A stretch of DNA of 64,000 nucleotides from Pseudomonas sp. W4I3 (lineage in GTDB: Bacteria > Pseudomonadota > Gammaproteobacteria > Pseudomonadales > Pseudomonadaceae): positions 558,001-622,000 of the forward strand of contig NZ_JAUSXS010000001.1 in assembly GCF_030816195.1 (NCBI RefSeq), in the 5' to 3' direction. Positions 7,049 to 16,788 of the stretch are shown one piece after another (the stretch's first letter is position 1; each line of letters begins with the position of its first letter). The translations under genes and the position numbers were made by a program. Below the pieces are notes generated by a model. The model was not told the origin of the DNA. It did no database searches and worked only from the letters and a program-made list of their open reading frames with translations.

Positions 7049-9922
7049 TTAAGGAAAATCCGGATTTGTTCGTAACAAATCCGCGAGCCCCTCCGCGGGC
7101 ATCGGCCGGCTGATCAGATAGCCCTGCACCTCGTCGCAACCCTCGGCCCGCAGGAAATCCAGCTGCTGCTGGTCCTCCACGCCTTCGGCCACTACTTTGA
7201 GCGCCAGACCGTGGGCCATGGCAATGATCGCTCGGGTGATGGCGGCATCCTCACGGCCCTGGCCGAGACCACGGATAAAGGTCTGGTCGATCTTCACGTA
7301 GTCCACCGGAATACGTTTGAGGTAGCTGAGAGACGAATAGCCGGTGCCAAAATCGTCAATGGCCAGCTTCACGCCCAGGTCGCGTAACTGCCGGAAGGTG
7401 ACGATGATGTGCTCGACGCTGTCGAGCAGTTGGCTTTCGGTCAGTTCCAACTCGAGGTATTGCGGGTCCAGCCCGGTCTCGTCCAACACCTGGCGTACCA
7501 GGCTGACCAGCTTGCCTTGGCGCAACTGATGCACCGACAGGTTCACCGACACCCGAATCGGCTCCAACCCCTGACGCTGCCATTCACAGGCCTGCCAGCA
7601 CGCTTGGCGCAACACCAACTCACCCAGCGGCACGATCAGGCCGGTTTCTTCGGCCAGGCCGATAAAGTCCCCCGGCGGCACCAGGCCCCACTGCGGATGG
7701 TCCCAACGCACCAATGCTTCGACTGCATTGAGCTTACCGCTGGCCAGGCACAACTTGGGTTGGTAGAACACCGTGAGCTGGCGCTCGTCGATGGCTTTGC
7801 GCAGGTGGTTTTCCAGCTGCAATCGCTCCAGGGTGCTGGCTTGCAAGCTGTCGGTGTAGAACTGGAAATTATTTCCGCCCAGGTGCTTGGCGTGCTGCAT
7901 CGCCATATTCGATTGGCTGACCAGCGCGGAAATTTCCCGCGCATTGTCCGGCAGCAGGCTGACGCCCATGGAGGCGCTCACCACCAGCTCATGCCCCTCC
8001 ACCGTAACCGGCACGCGCAGCTTTGCCAGTAGCCGAGTCGCCACACGCGCCAGGCTCGACAAGTTGCCGTAGGCGTCGAACAGCACGGCGAATTCATCAC
8101 CGGACAGCCGCGCAATGGTGTCGGCTTCCGGCAGTGCGTTGATCAAGCGCCGCGCCATTTTCTGCAGCAGTTGGTCGGCCACTTCATGCCCAAGGCTGTC
8201 ATTGAGCAGCTTGAAACGGTCGAGGTTGATGTGCAGCAGCGCCAGGCTGCGCCCACCCTGGCGCACGCGCTGATGAGCTTCGCGCAGCCGTTCGCGAAAC
8301 AGCGAACGGTTGGCCAGGCCCGTCAACTCGTCGTAATGGGTGAGGTAGCGCATGCGCTCCTCGGACTCGCGTCGCGCGGATAAATCGGCGAAAAAGCCAA
8401 CAATATGGCTGACATTGCCGCGAACATCGCGCACCACGCTCAGTTGCAGCCACTGCGGATACAACTCGCCGTTCTTGCGCGTTTCCACCAATTCACCCTG
8501 CCAGGTGCCGTTGCTGAGCAGCGCCTGGTGAATCACCGGGAAGTGACGCCGGGCATCGCGACTGCAGGGCAGCTCCACCACATTGCGACCAAGCATGTCG
8601 TCGATGTCAAAACCGGTGACACGGCTGAACGCCTGGTTGACGGCGATCAGCACGTAGTTAGGGTCGAGAATCACGATGCCTTCGCTGGCGGCCTCGAACA
8701 CCGTCGAGGCGAGCCGTTGCTGTTCCTCCACGGCCTTGCCAGCACTGATGTCGCGGCGTGTGCCGAGCATCCGGATAACCCGCCCGCTGGGCGAACGCTC
8801 TACTGCACGCCCACGGTCTTCGATCCACACCCAATGCCCGTCGCCATGGCGTATTCGGTATTCCACCTGATAGTCGTCGCTGCGGCCTTTGAGATGCTCC
8901 ACCAGCGCATGCTTGAGCAGCGGCAGGTCGTCGGGGTGCAGGCGCGGCTTGAGGTGCCTGAGCATCGCGGTGACATATTCGGGCTCCAGGCCGAACAGTT
9001 CCTTGAGCTGGGTGTGGTGCACCTCATCGGTTTGCAGGTTCCAGTCCCACAGGCCCAGTTCACTGGCCTGCAGTGCCATGGCCAGGCGCGCCTCGCTTTT
9101 ATTCAGGGCGAGGCTGGCGGCGTCCAGCTCCTGGCTGCGCAGCGCCACACGGTCTTGCAGGCCGACTTGGGCTTCCCGCAACTCCTGTTCGACCTGACGG
9201 CGCTGCTCGACTTCGCGCATCAGTTCCTGATTCAACTGCTCGCTGCGTTGCTGCGCCTGCTGCAGATGCTCGATCAAGGCCTGGTTCTGGAAACTTCGCA
9301 GCAGCCCGCGCTGGATCAGACGGTTGACCTGCCACGCCACCACACTCAAGGACGCCAGCAGGATTAGACCGAGTACGCCCCAACCCTGCTGCTGCGAGGT
9401 GCCGTTCCAGAACAGATAAATGATCGCCGGCAACAGGCACGGCAAGGCGAAGGACAGAAAGGCCCAGAGGCTGACGGCATACGCCACGCTGGCCGACAAC
9501 GTCGCCGCGCCGATCAGGCCGAACACCCAGGCTTGTTGCATAAAGCTGTCGGTCGGTACCAAGGCAATGGCGGCGATCGACAGGGTCAAACCGCTGACCG
9601 CCGAACCGAGCATGAACATACGGCGCCACACGGGCTGGGCCTGACGGCTGGGCATCGCCGAATCAAAGGCCGCCACCTGGATGACTCGCATCGCCACCAG
9701 CGCCAGCAACCAGACCAGCCAGATGCTGTCGAGCAGGTACTGCTTGGGGTTCCACAACAGCCAGGCACAGACCAAACCATTGACCAGCATCAACAGGGTC
9801 GGCAGCAACGAGCCCTGATACAGCAGACGTGTGCGCTCGACCGCTATCTGGGTGGCGTAATGTTTACGGATAACCTGCGCGGGCGCCGCCGAAGGGCCGA
9901 ACAGGTCAGTGTTAAAGGTCAT
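7049..9922 (-). CDS. Membrane-anchored PAS-GGDEF-EAL cyclic-di-GMP enzyme
   Basis: This 957-residue protein controls the second messenger c-di-GMP. An N-terminal membrane region of about six helices (LLPTLLMLVNGLVCAWLL onward) is followed by a coiled coil (residues about 210-290), two PAS segments, a GGDEF domain near residue 590-690 whose signature reads SGDEF, and an EAL domain with the intact EALVRW signature and the downstream DDFGTGYSS and ESQLL elements. The altered first Gly of GGDEF is tolerated in some active cyclases; the EAL half looks catalytically complete, so net phosphodiesterase activity is plausible. The ATG at 9922 is chosen over the longer frame from 10081, whose extra 53 residues look non-coding. 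It stands alone, upstream of uvrD on the opposite strand. Confidence 0.88.
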   Translation of the reverse strand: MTFNTDLFGPSAAPAQVIRKHYATQIAVERTRLLYQGSLLPTLLMLVNGLVCAWLLWNPKQYLLDSIWLVWLLALVAMRVIQVAAFDSAMPSRQAQPVWRRMFMLGSAVSGLTLSIAAIALVPTDSFMQQAWVFGLIGAATLSASVAYAVSLWAFLSFALPCLLPAIIYLFWNGTSQQQGWGVLGLILLASLSVVAWQVNRLIQRGLLRSFQNQALIEHLQQAQQRSEQLNQELMREVEQRRQVEQELREAQVGLQDRVALRSQELDAASLALNKSEARLAMALQASELGLWDWNLQTDEVHHTQLKELFGLEPEYVTAMLRHLKPRLHPDDLPLLKHALVEHLKGRSDDYQVEYRIRHGDGHWVWIEDRGRAVERSPSGRVIRMLGTRRDISAGKAVEEQQRLASTVFEAASEGIVILDPNYVLIAVNQAFSRVTGFDIDDMLGRNVVELPCSRDARRHFPVIHQALLSNGTWQGELVETRKNGELYPQWLQLSVVRDVRGNVSHIVGFFADLSARRESEERMRYLTHYDELTGLANRSLFRERLREAHQRVRQGGRSLALLHINLDRFKLLNDSLGHEVADQLLQKMARRLINALPEADTIARLSGDEFAVLFDAYGNLSSLARVATRLLAKLRVPVTVEGHELVVSASMGVSLLPDNAREISALVSQSNMAMQHAKHLGGNNFQFYTDSLQASTLERLQLENHLRKAIDERQLTVFYQPKLCLASGKLNAVEALVRWDHPQWGLVPPGDFIGLAEETGLIVPLGELVLRQACWQACEWQRQGLEPIRVSVNLSVHQLRQGKLVSLVRQVLDETGLDPQYLELELTESQLLDSVEHIIVTFRQLRDLGVKLAIDDFGTGYSSLSYLKRIPVDYVKIDQTFIRGLGQGREDAAITRAIIAMAHGLALKVVAEGVEDQQQLDFLRAEGCDEVQGYLISRPMPAEGLADLLRTNPDFP

Positions 9923-10190
9923 AGGCAGTGTTCTTATAATGGTGAGCCCGAAACGTCGACGGAGCATACACAAGCAAACGCTCGGACCAAACCGCTCCTG
10001 GTCATAAAAAAACCCCGTCAGCTGAGCGCAAAGCGTTGTGCCAGACGGCTTGAACGAGACGCCACGCGGGCTCTGGCGCATGACTAACCGGTCATCCGCG
10101 CCCAGCGCAATGTTTGCCGCCGAGTGGTTTTATGTCGACCACCCGGCATTGGGATTTGCCCGTCTTCCCCCGGCACCCTAGAATGCGCCG

Positions 10191-12374
10191 ATGCGCGATG
10201 ATCTCTCCCTTTTGCTGAACTCCCTCAACGATGCCCAACGCCAGGCCGTAGCGGCCCCCGTTGGCCGTCAGTTGGTCCTGGCCGGTGCTGGCTCCGGTAA
10301 AACCCGAGTGCTGGTGCACCGTATCGCCTGGTTGATCCAGGTCGAGAACGCGTCCCCCCATTCCATCCTGTCGGTGACCTTCACCAACAAGGCGGCTGCC
10401 GAAATGCGCCATCGCATCGAGCAGTTGATGGGCATCAGCCCGGCCGGCATGTGGGTGGGCACCTTCCACGGCCTGGCGCACCGCCTGTTGCGAGCCCATT
10501 GGCAGGAAGCGGGGCTGAGCCAGACGTTCCAGATCCTCGACAGCGACGACCAGCAACGTCTGGTCAAGCGAGTGATACGCGAGCTGGGGCTGGATGAACA
10601 GCGCTGGCCGGCCCGCCAGGCCCAGTGGTTCATCAACGGCCAGAAAGACGAAGGCCTGCGCCCGCAGCATATTCAGGCCAGCGGTGACCTGTTCCTGGCC
10701 ACCATGCGCAGCATCTATGAAGCCTACGAGGCCGCCTGCCTGCGCGCCGGCGTGATCGACTTCTCCGAGCTGCTGTTGCGCGCCCTCGACCTGTGGCGCG
10801 ACAACCCCGGCTTGCTGGCCCATTACCAGAAGCGCTTCCGGCACATTCTGGTGGACGAGTTCCAGGACACCAACGCCGTGCAGTACGCCTGGTTGCGCCT
10901 GCTGGCCAAGGGCGGCGACAGCCTGATGGTGGTGGGCGACGACGACCAGTCGATCTACGGCTGGCGCGGCGCGAAAATCGAGAACATCTACCAGTACTCC
11001 GAAGACTTCCCGGACGCGCAAACCATCCGCCTCGAGCAGAACTACCGCTCCACCGCCGGGATCCTGAAGGCCGCCAACGCCTTGATCGCCAACAACACCG
11101 GGCGCCTGGGCAAAGAGCTGTGGACCGACGGCGGCGAAGGCGAAGCGATCAACCTGTACGCTGCGTTCAACGAGCACGATGAAGCGCGCTACGTGGTGGA
11201 AACCATCGAAAGCGCGCTGAAAACCGGCCTGGCGCGCAGTGATATCGCTATTCTTTACCGCTCCAACGCCCAATCGCGGGTATTGGAAGAAGCCTTGTTG
11301 CGCGAGCGCATCCCTTATCGCATCTACGGCGGCCAGCGCTTCTTCGAGCGTGCGGAAATCAAGAACGCCATGGCCTACCTGCGCTTGCTGGAAGGTCGCG
11401 GCAACGATGCGGCGCTGGAGCGGGTCATTAATGTGCCGGCCCGTGGCATCGGGGAAAAAACTGTCGAGGCCATTCGCGAACACGCCCGCCATGCCGATGT
11501 GTCGATGTGGGAGGCCATGCGCCTGCTTATCGCCAATAAAGGCCTGACGGGCCGCGCGGCCGGCGCGTTGGGCGTGTTTGTCGAATTGATCGAGAACCTT
11601 GCGGCCAAATGCGCGGAAATGCCCCTGCACTTGATGACCCAGACCGTGATCGAGCAGTCCGGCCTGATCGCCTACCACGAGGCGGAGAAAGGCGAGAAAG
11701 GCCAGGCCCGGGTAGAAAACCTTGAGGAACTGGTCAGCGCCGCCCGCGCCTTCGAGAACACCGATGAAGATGAAGAGCTGACCCCGCTCGCCGCCTTCCT
11801 TGGCCATGCGTCGCTGGAGGCCGGCGATACCCAGGCCGACGAGCATGAAGACAGCATCCAGCTGATGACCTTGCACAGTGCCAAGGGCCTGGAATTCCCG
11901 TATGTGTTCCTGGTAGGCATGGAAGAAGGCCTGTTCCCCCACAAGATGAGCCTGGAAGAACCTGGCCGCCTTGAGGAAGAACGCCGCCTGGCTTACGTGG
12001 GCATTACCCGGGCCATGCAGAACCTGGTGATGACCTATGCCGAGACCCGACGCCTGTACGGCAGCGAGACCTACAACAAGGTGTCGCGCTTCGTACGTGA
12101 AGTGCCGAAGGGGCTGATCCAGGAAGTGCGCCTGTCCAACAGCGTCAGCCGCCCGTTCGGCGGCGGCCAGCAGCAGAACTCCAGCACCCTGTTTGCCGGC
12201 TCCGCGATTCCGGAAACCGCCTTCAGCCTGGGCCAGCAGGTCCGGCATGCCATCTTTGGGGAAGGCGTGATCCTCAACTTCGAAGGCGCCGGTGCCCAGG
12301 CACGGGTGCAGGTCAACTTTGCCGAAGGCAGCAAGTGGCTGATGATGGGCTACGCGAAGCTTGAGGCGGTCTGA
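10191..12374 (+). CDS. uvrD: DNA helicase II UvrD
   Basis: This is the superfamily 1 3'-5' helicase of nucleotide excision and mismatch repair, 727 residues as in other pseudomonads. All helicase motifs are visible: Walker A AGAGSGKTRVLVHR, motif II VDEFQDTN, motif III GDDDQSIYGWRGA, LEQNYRST, motif V LHSAKGLEFPYVFLVGMEEG and motif VI EERRLAYVGITRA. The last ~70 residues match the UvrD C-terminal (RNA polymerase-binding) region. ATG at 10191. A very long open frame on the opposite strand over the whole gene is a GC-rich coding shadow. No LexA box was recognised upstream. Confidence 0.97.
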   Translation: MRDDLSLLLNSLNDAQRQAVAAPVGRQLVLAGAGSGKTRVLVHRIAWLIQVENASPHSILSVTFTNKAAAEMRHRIEQLMGISPAGMWVGTFHGLAHRLLRAHWQEAGLSQTFQILDSDDQQRLVKRVIRELGLDEQRWPARQAQWFINGQKDEGLRPQHIQASGDLFLATMRSIYEAYEAACLRAGVIDFSELLLRALDLWRDNPGLLAHYQKRFRHILVDEFQDTNAVQYAWLRLLAKGGDSLMVVGDDDQSIYGWRGAKIENIYQYSEDFPDAQTIRLEQNYRSTAGILKAANALIANNTGRLGKELWTDGGEGEAINLYAAFNEHDEARYVVETIESALKTGLARSDIAILYRSNAQSRVLEEALLRERIPYRIYGGQRFFERAEIKNAMAYLRLLEGRGNDAALERVINVPARGIGEKTVEAIREHARHADVSMWEAMRLLIANKGLTGRAAGALGVFVELIENLAAKCAEMPLHLMTQTVIEQSGLIAYHEAEKGEKGQARVENLEELVSAARAFENTDEDEELTPLAAFLGHASLEAGDTQADEHEDSIQLMTLHSAKGLEFPYVFLVGMEEGLFPHKMSLEEPGRLEEERRLAYVGITRAMQNLVMTYAETRRLYGSETYNKVSRFVREVPKGLIQEVRLSNSVSRPFGGGQQQNSSTLFAGSAIPETAFSLGQQVRHAIFGEGVILNFEGAGAQARVQVNFAEGSKWLMMGYAKLEAV

Positions 12375-12388
12375 AATGACGGTAGGTA

Positions 12389-12410
12389 GCGAGGGAGCAA
12401 GCTCCCTCGC
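12389..12410. repeat. Single REP-like palindrome after uvrD
   Basis: GCGAGGGAGC-AA-GCTCCCTCGC is a perfect 10-base dyad with a 2-base loop, 15 bases after the uvrD stop. It resembles a half of the REP elements seen elsewhere in the window and may also act as a transcript-end hairpin, although no T tract follows. Confidence 0.6.
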
Positions 12411-12490
12411 CACGTCAAGCCACCCCATGAAACACCGCGTAACATGAAGATTATAAGCTCACCCTTGTTTTAGACGAGCGCGGGCCAATA

Positions 12491-12510
12491 TCTGTAATAC
12501 GTCTTACAGA
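12491..12510. promoter_or_regulatory. Perfect 7-base dyad upstream of the Tim44-like gene
   Basis: TCTGTAATACGTCTTACAGA has two 7-base arms (TCTGTAA and TTACAGA) around a 6-base spacer, 110 bases upstream of the Tim44-like start. The symmetry fits a dimeric regulator. The cognate protein is not identifiable from sequence alone. Confidence 0.35.
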
Positions 12511-12619
12511 CCGCTCTGAATCGGTCCTACGCAAAAGCCCGAAACATTATGCCGCTAGCCACTGTCACGACACCTGTGCAACATGGCGCGCGTGCAATCC
12601 ACAAATGGGAATTCCCTTT

Positions 12620-13489
12620 ATGAAACGTTTTCTTAGCATCGCCATGGCGTTGTGCATCGGCTTGACGATGAGCCTCGACGCCAACGCCAAACGCTTCGGT
12701 GGCGGCAAGAGCATGGGCTCGGCACCGACTCACCAGACCAGCCAGATGGCTCCATCCGCCGGTGCCGGCGGTGCTGCAGCTACCGCAGGCGCAGCCGGTG
12801 CCGCGGGCGCTGCTGCCAAGGCCGGCGGTGCTTCGCGCTGGTTGGGCCCGCTGGCCGGCATCGCCGCCGGTGGCTTGCTCGCGTCCATGTTCATGGGCGG
12901 CGGCTTCCAGGGCATGCAGATCTTCGACATCCTGATCCTGGCGGTTATCGCCTTTGTGATCTTCCGCTTCATCGCCGCCCGTCGCCGCAAGCAGCAGGAG
13001 CACCTGGCTCCGGCCGGCGCGCCGATGCAGCGTGAAGTGTTTGAGCAAAAGCCAGCCATGGGTTCGATCTTCGGCGGTTCGGCAGCCCCCGCCGCCGCCC
13101 GTCCGGTGATCAACGCACCAGCCTGGTTCAACGAAGAGCGTTTCGTGGAAGCGGCCCGCAACCACTTCCAGTCCCTGCAGCAGCACTGGGACGCCAACGA
13201 AATGGACAAGATCGCCGAGTTCGTGACCCCGCAACTGCTGGACTTCCTCAAGCGCGAACGCGCCGACCTGGGTGACGGTTTCCAGTCGACCTATATCGAC
13301 GACCTGCGCGTACAGCTGGAAGGCGTGGATGATCGCGCCGACAAGACCATCGCCACCCTGACCTTCAGCGGCGTGTCGAAGACCTCGCGTTTCGACCAGG
13401 GCGAAGTGTTCAGCGAAAGCTGGAACATGGAGCGCGCCCAGGGCGACAACCAGCCATGGCTGGTCGCTGGTATCCGCCAGAACGGCTGA
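12620..13489 (+). CDS. Tim44-like domain protein, membrane anchored
   Basis: This 289-residue protein starts at the ATG of MKRFLSIAMALCIGLTMS (position 12620), a clear Sec signal ending near ANA. A Gly/Ala-rich stretch (residues 40-80) leads to one or two membrane segments (LGPLAGIAAGGLLASMF and IFDILILAVIAFVIFRFI), and residues about 160-285 form the Tim44/NTF2-like fold (WFNEERFVEAARNHFQSLQQ). Mitochondrial Tim44 assists protein import, but bacterial members have no settled role; an envelope function is inferred. It is followed by a strong terminator, so it is a single-gene unit. Confidence 0.82.
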   Translation: MKRFLSIAMALCIGLTMSLDANAKRFGGGKSMGSAPTHQTSQMAPSAGAGGAAATAGAAGAAGAAAKAGGASRWLGPLAGIAAGGLLASMFMGGGFQGMQIFDILILAVIAFVIFRFIAARRRKQQEHLAPAGAPMQREVFEQKPAMGSIFGGSAAPAAARPVINAPAWFNEERFVEAARNHFQSLQQHWDANEMDKIAEFVTPQLLDFLKRERADLGDGFQSTYIDDLRVQLEGVDDRADKTIATLTFSGVSKTSRFDQGEVFSESWNMERAQGDNQPWLVAGIRQNG

Positions 13490-13517
13490 GACCTGAACGC
13501 CTGAACAAGCGGTAACG

Positions 13518-13543
13518 AAAACCCCGGACATGTCCGGGGTTTT
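13518..13543 (+). terminator. Rho-independent terminator after the Tim44-like gene
   Basis: AAAACCCCGGACATGTCCGG is the left part of a perfect hairpin (CCCCGGACA/TGTCCGGGG) with flanking A and T tracts, 29 bases after the stop codon. The A/T symmetry would let it work in both directions. Confidence 0.88.
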
Positions 13544-13624
13544 CTATTTCACGGTTGCACTTATAGCGAGCTACTGTATAAAACGCCCCTATAAACCGCG
13601 CCATCTAGCAAGAGGATCCCGGCC

Positions 13625-14032
13625 GTGGAAGAAATCATCGAACAACTGCGTGAAGCCAACGAACCGGTCCCGGTTCCTTTGGAGCTGCCTGACGAAGACC
13701 AACTGGTGGAAATCGAGGAACAACTGTTCATCGACATCCCATTTGTGTTCCGCGAATTCCTGCTGACCGTCAGCGACGTGGTCTACGGCAGTCTTGAGCC
13801 GGTGACTGTCACCGACCCGCAATCCCACACTTATCTGCCGGACGTTGCCGCCAACGCCTGGGATGCCGGTGTAGACCGCAGCCTGATCCCGATCTGCCAG
13901 GACGGCGATGACTACTACTGCGTCGAAGAAGACGGCACCGTGGTGCTGTGGTCCGCCGAGGAAGAGCTGGTCCAGGAAGAAACCTGGGAATCGGTGTGGC
14001 ACTGGGCACGGGACGTCTGGCTGGAAAGCTGA
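13625..14032 (+). CDS. SMI1/KNR4 (SUKH) family protein
   Basis: This 135-residue acidic protein has the SUKH pattern: LPDEDQLVEIEEQL, then IPFVFREFLLTVSDVVYG, and a C-terminal strand-rich half ending in WESVWHWARDVW. It starts at a GTG at 13625. SUKH proteins often serve as immunity proteins to nuclease toxins, but here no toxin gene is adjacent and the gene stands alone between a terminator and a REP element, so a housekeeping variant conserved in pseudomonads is more likely. No signal peptide or membrane segment is seen. Confidence 0.75.
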   Translation: MEEIIEQLREANEPVPVPLELPDEDQLVEIEEQLFIDIPFVFREFLLTVSDVVYGSLEPVTVTDPQSHTYLPDVAANAWDAGVDRSLIPICQDGDDYYCVEEDGTVVLWSAEEELVQEETWESVWHWARDVWLES

Positions 14033-14037
14033 GGCCT

Positions 14038-14139
14038 GTGTAGGCGTCGAGCTTGCTCGCGCGAAACCTGAGGGCGCCACTGGGTGTCAGGTTTCCCGCG
14101 TTATCGTTAACGATCTTCGCGAACAAGCTCGCTCCTACT
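14038..14139. repeat. REPIN, GAGCTTGCTCGCG family (degenerate left half)
   Basis: TCGAGCTTGCTCGCGCGAAA on the left and CGCGAACAAGCTCGCTCCTA on the right form an imperfect inverted pair. It belongs to the second REP family of this window, also seen at 30194 and 57166. Its right arm contains the stop codon of the antiporter gene (14135-14137). Confidence 0.75.
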
Positions 14140-15893
14140 GCGTATCCTTGTGGTTATCCAGCGTTTCCAGCAAGGCAACCTGCATCCGCGTATGCACGCG
14201 GATGAACCAGCGCCAGAGCACAGCCGCCACCGCCGCGGTAACCACCGCGATGAGCACCAGCAACTTGTTGGTCGGTAAAATACTGGCCGACAAGGCTGCC
14301 AGCAGCAGGAAGATCACCAACAGCGACAGAATGGGGATCAGCTCTGCAATCACCCGTCGCACGCGGTGGGTATGCCGTCCCGCCATTTCCGGCTTAACGC
14401 TCATCTCGGCCAACAACATCGACAACGCCTTGAGCTTGCGATACGCCGCAATCAGAAACGGCAGCGACAACAGCAACGCCCCCGCCCCAGATCAATGCCT
14501 TCTGCCAGCTTTGATCGCTGATCCACCCTTCCAGATACCCTCCGATGCGCGCCGCGAAAAAGCTTCCGGCGAAGAAGATCGCGATCACCAGCGCCAGGTT
14601 CACCCCCACTTGCAGAACGATCTTGCGGATCATCGCCGCCAGCATGGCGCCTTCGCCTTGAGGCTGGATACTGCGCAGCCACTCGCCATACATCCCGAAT
14701 ACCCGGCTCATGCGCTGGGGCATCACAGCGGCAATTTTCAATGACAGCGGGTCGGCACCACGGATCAGGTAAGGGGTGAGCAACGTCGTGATGGCCGAAA
14801 CCGCCACCGCCACCGGGTACAGAAAATCGCTGGTGACCTGCAGGGTCATTCCCAGCGCCGCGATGATGAAAGAGAATTCGCCAATCTGTGACAGCCCCAT
14901 GCCCACCCGCAGCGAGGTGCGGCCATCGTTGCCGGCGATAAACGCGCCGAGCCCGCAAGACAGCATCTTGCCCAGCACCACGGCAACGGTAATCACCGCA
15001 ATCGGCCAGGCGTACTGCAGCAGGATCTGCGGGTCGATCATCAACCCAATGGCAACAAAGAAGATCGCACTGAACATGTCGCGAACCGGCTCGATCAGGC
15101 GCTCGATCTTAATCAGTTGGCGTGATTCGGCCATGATCGCGCCGATCAGGAAAGCCCCCAGCACCATGCTGTATTCTAGCTTGACCACCAGCAGGCAGAA
15201 GCCGAAACACAGACCCAGTACGGTGATCAGAAGCACCTCATTACTTTCGAACTTGGCGACATAAGCCAGCAAGCGCGGTACCAGCAGAATGCCAATCACC
15301 AGGGCAACAATCATGAACAGCGACAGCTTGCCCACGGTGGAAAACACCTCGCCGGAACTGACCGTACCACTGACGGCAATGCTCGACAGCAGGGCAATGA
15401 TGCCGATCCCCAGGATGTCCTCGACGATCAGTACGCCGAATATCAGCTGGGCGAAACGCTGGTTCTTCATCTTCAGGTCATTGAGCGCCTTGACGATGAT
15501 GGTGGTGGAGGAGATCGCCAGGATCGCGCCGAGGAACAGTGAATCCATGGTGTTCCAGTCGAACCACTGGCCAATCTCGTAGCCGATCCAGATCATCAGG
15601 ATGATTTCCAGGAACGCCGCGATAAACGCCGTGGCGCCGACCTTGAATAGCTTGCGCAGGCTGAATTCCAGGCCCAGGCAGAACATCAGGAAGATCACCC
15701 CCAGTTCAGCCAGGGTCTTGATCGTGTCTTCATCGTGAATCAGGCCGAACGGCGGCGTGTGGGGGCCGATAATGAAGCCGGCGACGATATAGCCCAGCAC
15801 CACCGGCTGCTTGAGGCGATGGAACAGAATGGTGACCACCCCCGCCACCAGCATGATCACGGCCAAGTCCTGGATAAAGCTGATGGCGTGCAT
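14135..15893 (-). pseudogene. Kef-type cation:proton antiporter, interrupted by a frameshift
   Basis: The start at 15893 (MHAISFIQDLAVIM) has AAGGAG nine bases upstream. The first 470 residues form the 12-helix CPA2 antiporter domain (HRLKQPVVLGYIVAGFIIGP, AILAISSTTIIVKAL, GLSQIGEFSFIIAALG). The frame then breaks in a C-rich run at 14479-14488: after ALIWGGG the first frame reads into a short unrelated tail, while the next frame continues as ALLLSLPFLIAAYRKLKAL to the stop at 14135. Removing one base gives an intact product of 585 residues with two more C-terminal helices and no TrkA domain. Either a sequencing indel or a real inactivating mutation. Substrate, probably K+ or Na+, is inferred. 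Confidence 0.85.
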
Positions 15894-16173
15894 GGCGAGG
15901 GGCTCCTTGAAATAGCTGGCGCTTTTCTCACTTCCCGCGTGCGCTAGCGCTGAAAGAAAAGTCTGCCGTGATCGTGAGAAATGCCCCGAGATGGGCTTTT
16001 GAAGGTTAACACCGCGACTTCCGCCGGAAAGCCGGTGCAATATATGGAAACAGATCGGCCCAAGCGTGACGGCAAGCCGCCCGCCGGCGTCCCGTTAAGG
16101 ATGGCGCTGCAAAGACCCCAGCACCCGCAGAGGTGCCCTCCCCCAACCAATGCCTACAACCCGTGAGTGTGCT

Positions 16174-16659
16174 ATGGAACCCGGAAACGCCCAGCTGTCG
16201 ATGACGGTATTGATGACCCCTGACATGGCCAACTTCTCAGGCAATGTCCACGGCGGCACACTGCTCAAGTACCTCGACGAAGTGGCGTACGCGTGCGCCA
16301 GCCGTTATGCCGGTCGTTATGTGGTCACGCTGTCGGTGGACCAGGTGATTTTCCGCGAGCCGATCCATGTCGGCGAGCTGGTGACCTTTCTCGCGTCGGT
16401 CAACTACACCGGCAACACCTCGATGGAAGTGGGCATCAAGGTGGTGACCGAGAACATCCGTGAACGCTCGGTGCGTCATACCAACAGTTGCTTTTTCACC
16501 ATGGTGGCGGTGGATGACCAGCGCAAACCGGCCGCCGTACCGCCCTTGCAGCCGCAGAACAGCGAAGACAAGCGCCGCTTCGTGCAGGCCCAGCAGCGTC
16601 GGCAGATTCGCCAGGAACTGGAAAAGCGCTACCAGGAAATCAAGGCCGACGCGCCCTGA
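16174..16659 (+). CDS. Acyl-CoA thioesterase, hotdog fold (YciA-like)
   Basis: This 161-residue protein hydrolyses acyl-CoA esters. The hotdog signature is clear: DMANFSGNVHGGTLLKYLDE (central helix with the catalytic acidic residue), then VTLSVDQVIFREPIHVGEL and the strand with SVRHTNSCFFTMVAVD. The C-terminal 40 residues are charged and helical. ATG at 16174 is preferred over the upstream ATG at 16150. It is divergent from the antiporter gene across a 280-base gap in which no gene or clear operator was seen, and a REPIN follows it. Confidence 0.85.
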   Translation: MEPGNAQLSMTVLMTPDMANFSGNVHGGTLLKYLDEVAYACASRYAGRYVVTLSVDQVIFREPIHVGELVTFLASVNYTGNTSMEVGIKVVTENIRERSVRHTNSCFFTMVAVDDQRKPAAVPPLQPQNSEDKRRFVQAQQRRQIRQELEKRYQEIKADAP

Positions 16660-16682
16660 CTTAAGCTCTGCAAACCCAGTCA

Positions 16683-16776
16683 AATGTGGGAGGGGGCTTG
16701 CTCCCGATAGCGGTGTTTCAGCCAAAGAGATGGCGGCTGATATATCGCAATCGGGGGCAAGCCCCCTCCCACATTG
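16683..16776. repeat. REPIN, GTGGGAGGGG family
   Basis: The inverted pair GTGGGAGGGGGCTTGCTCCC and GGGGGCAAGCCCCCTCCCAC surrounds a spacer of about 50 bases between the thioesterase and pdxY, which converge. Same family as the element at 5910. Confidence 0.9.
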
Positions 16777-16788
16777 GGTTCTGTGTGC

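Noticed and set aside
7061..7082. GGATTTGTT-CGT-AACAAATCC dyad at the end of the GGDEF-EAL gene
   Set aside because: It lies inside the last codons (LLRTNPDFP) and is not followed by a T tract, so a terminator call is not justified.
10092..12428. 778-codon open frame on the minus strand across uvrD
   Set aside because: It mirrors uvrD exactly, is rich in Gln, His, Gly and Val typical of an antisense frame in GC-rich DNA, and has no domain pattern.
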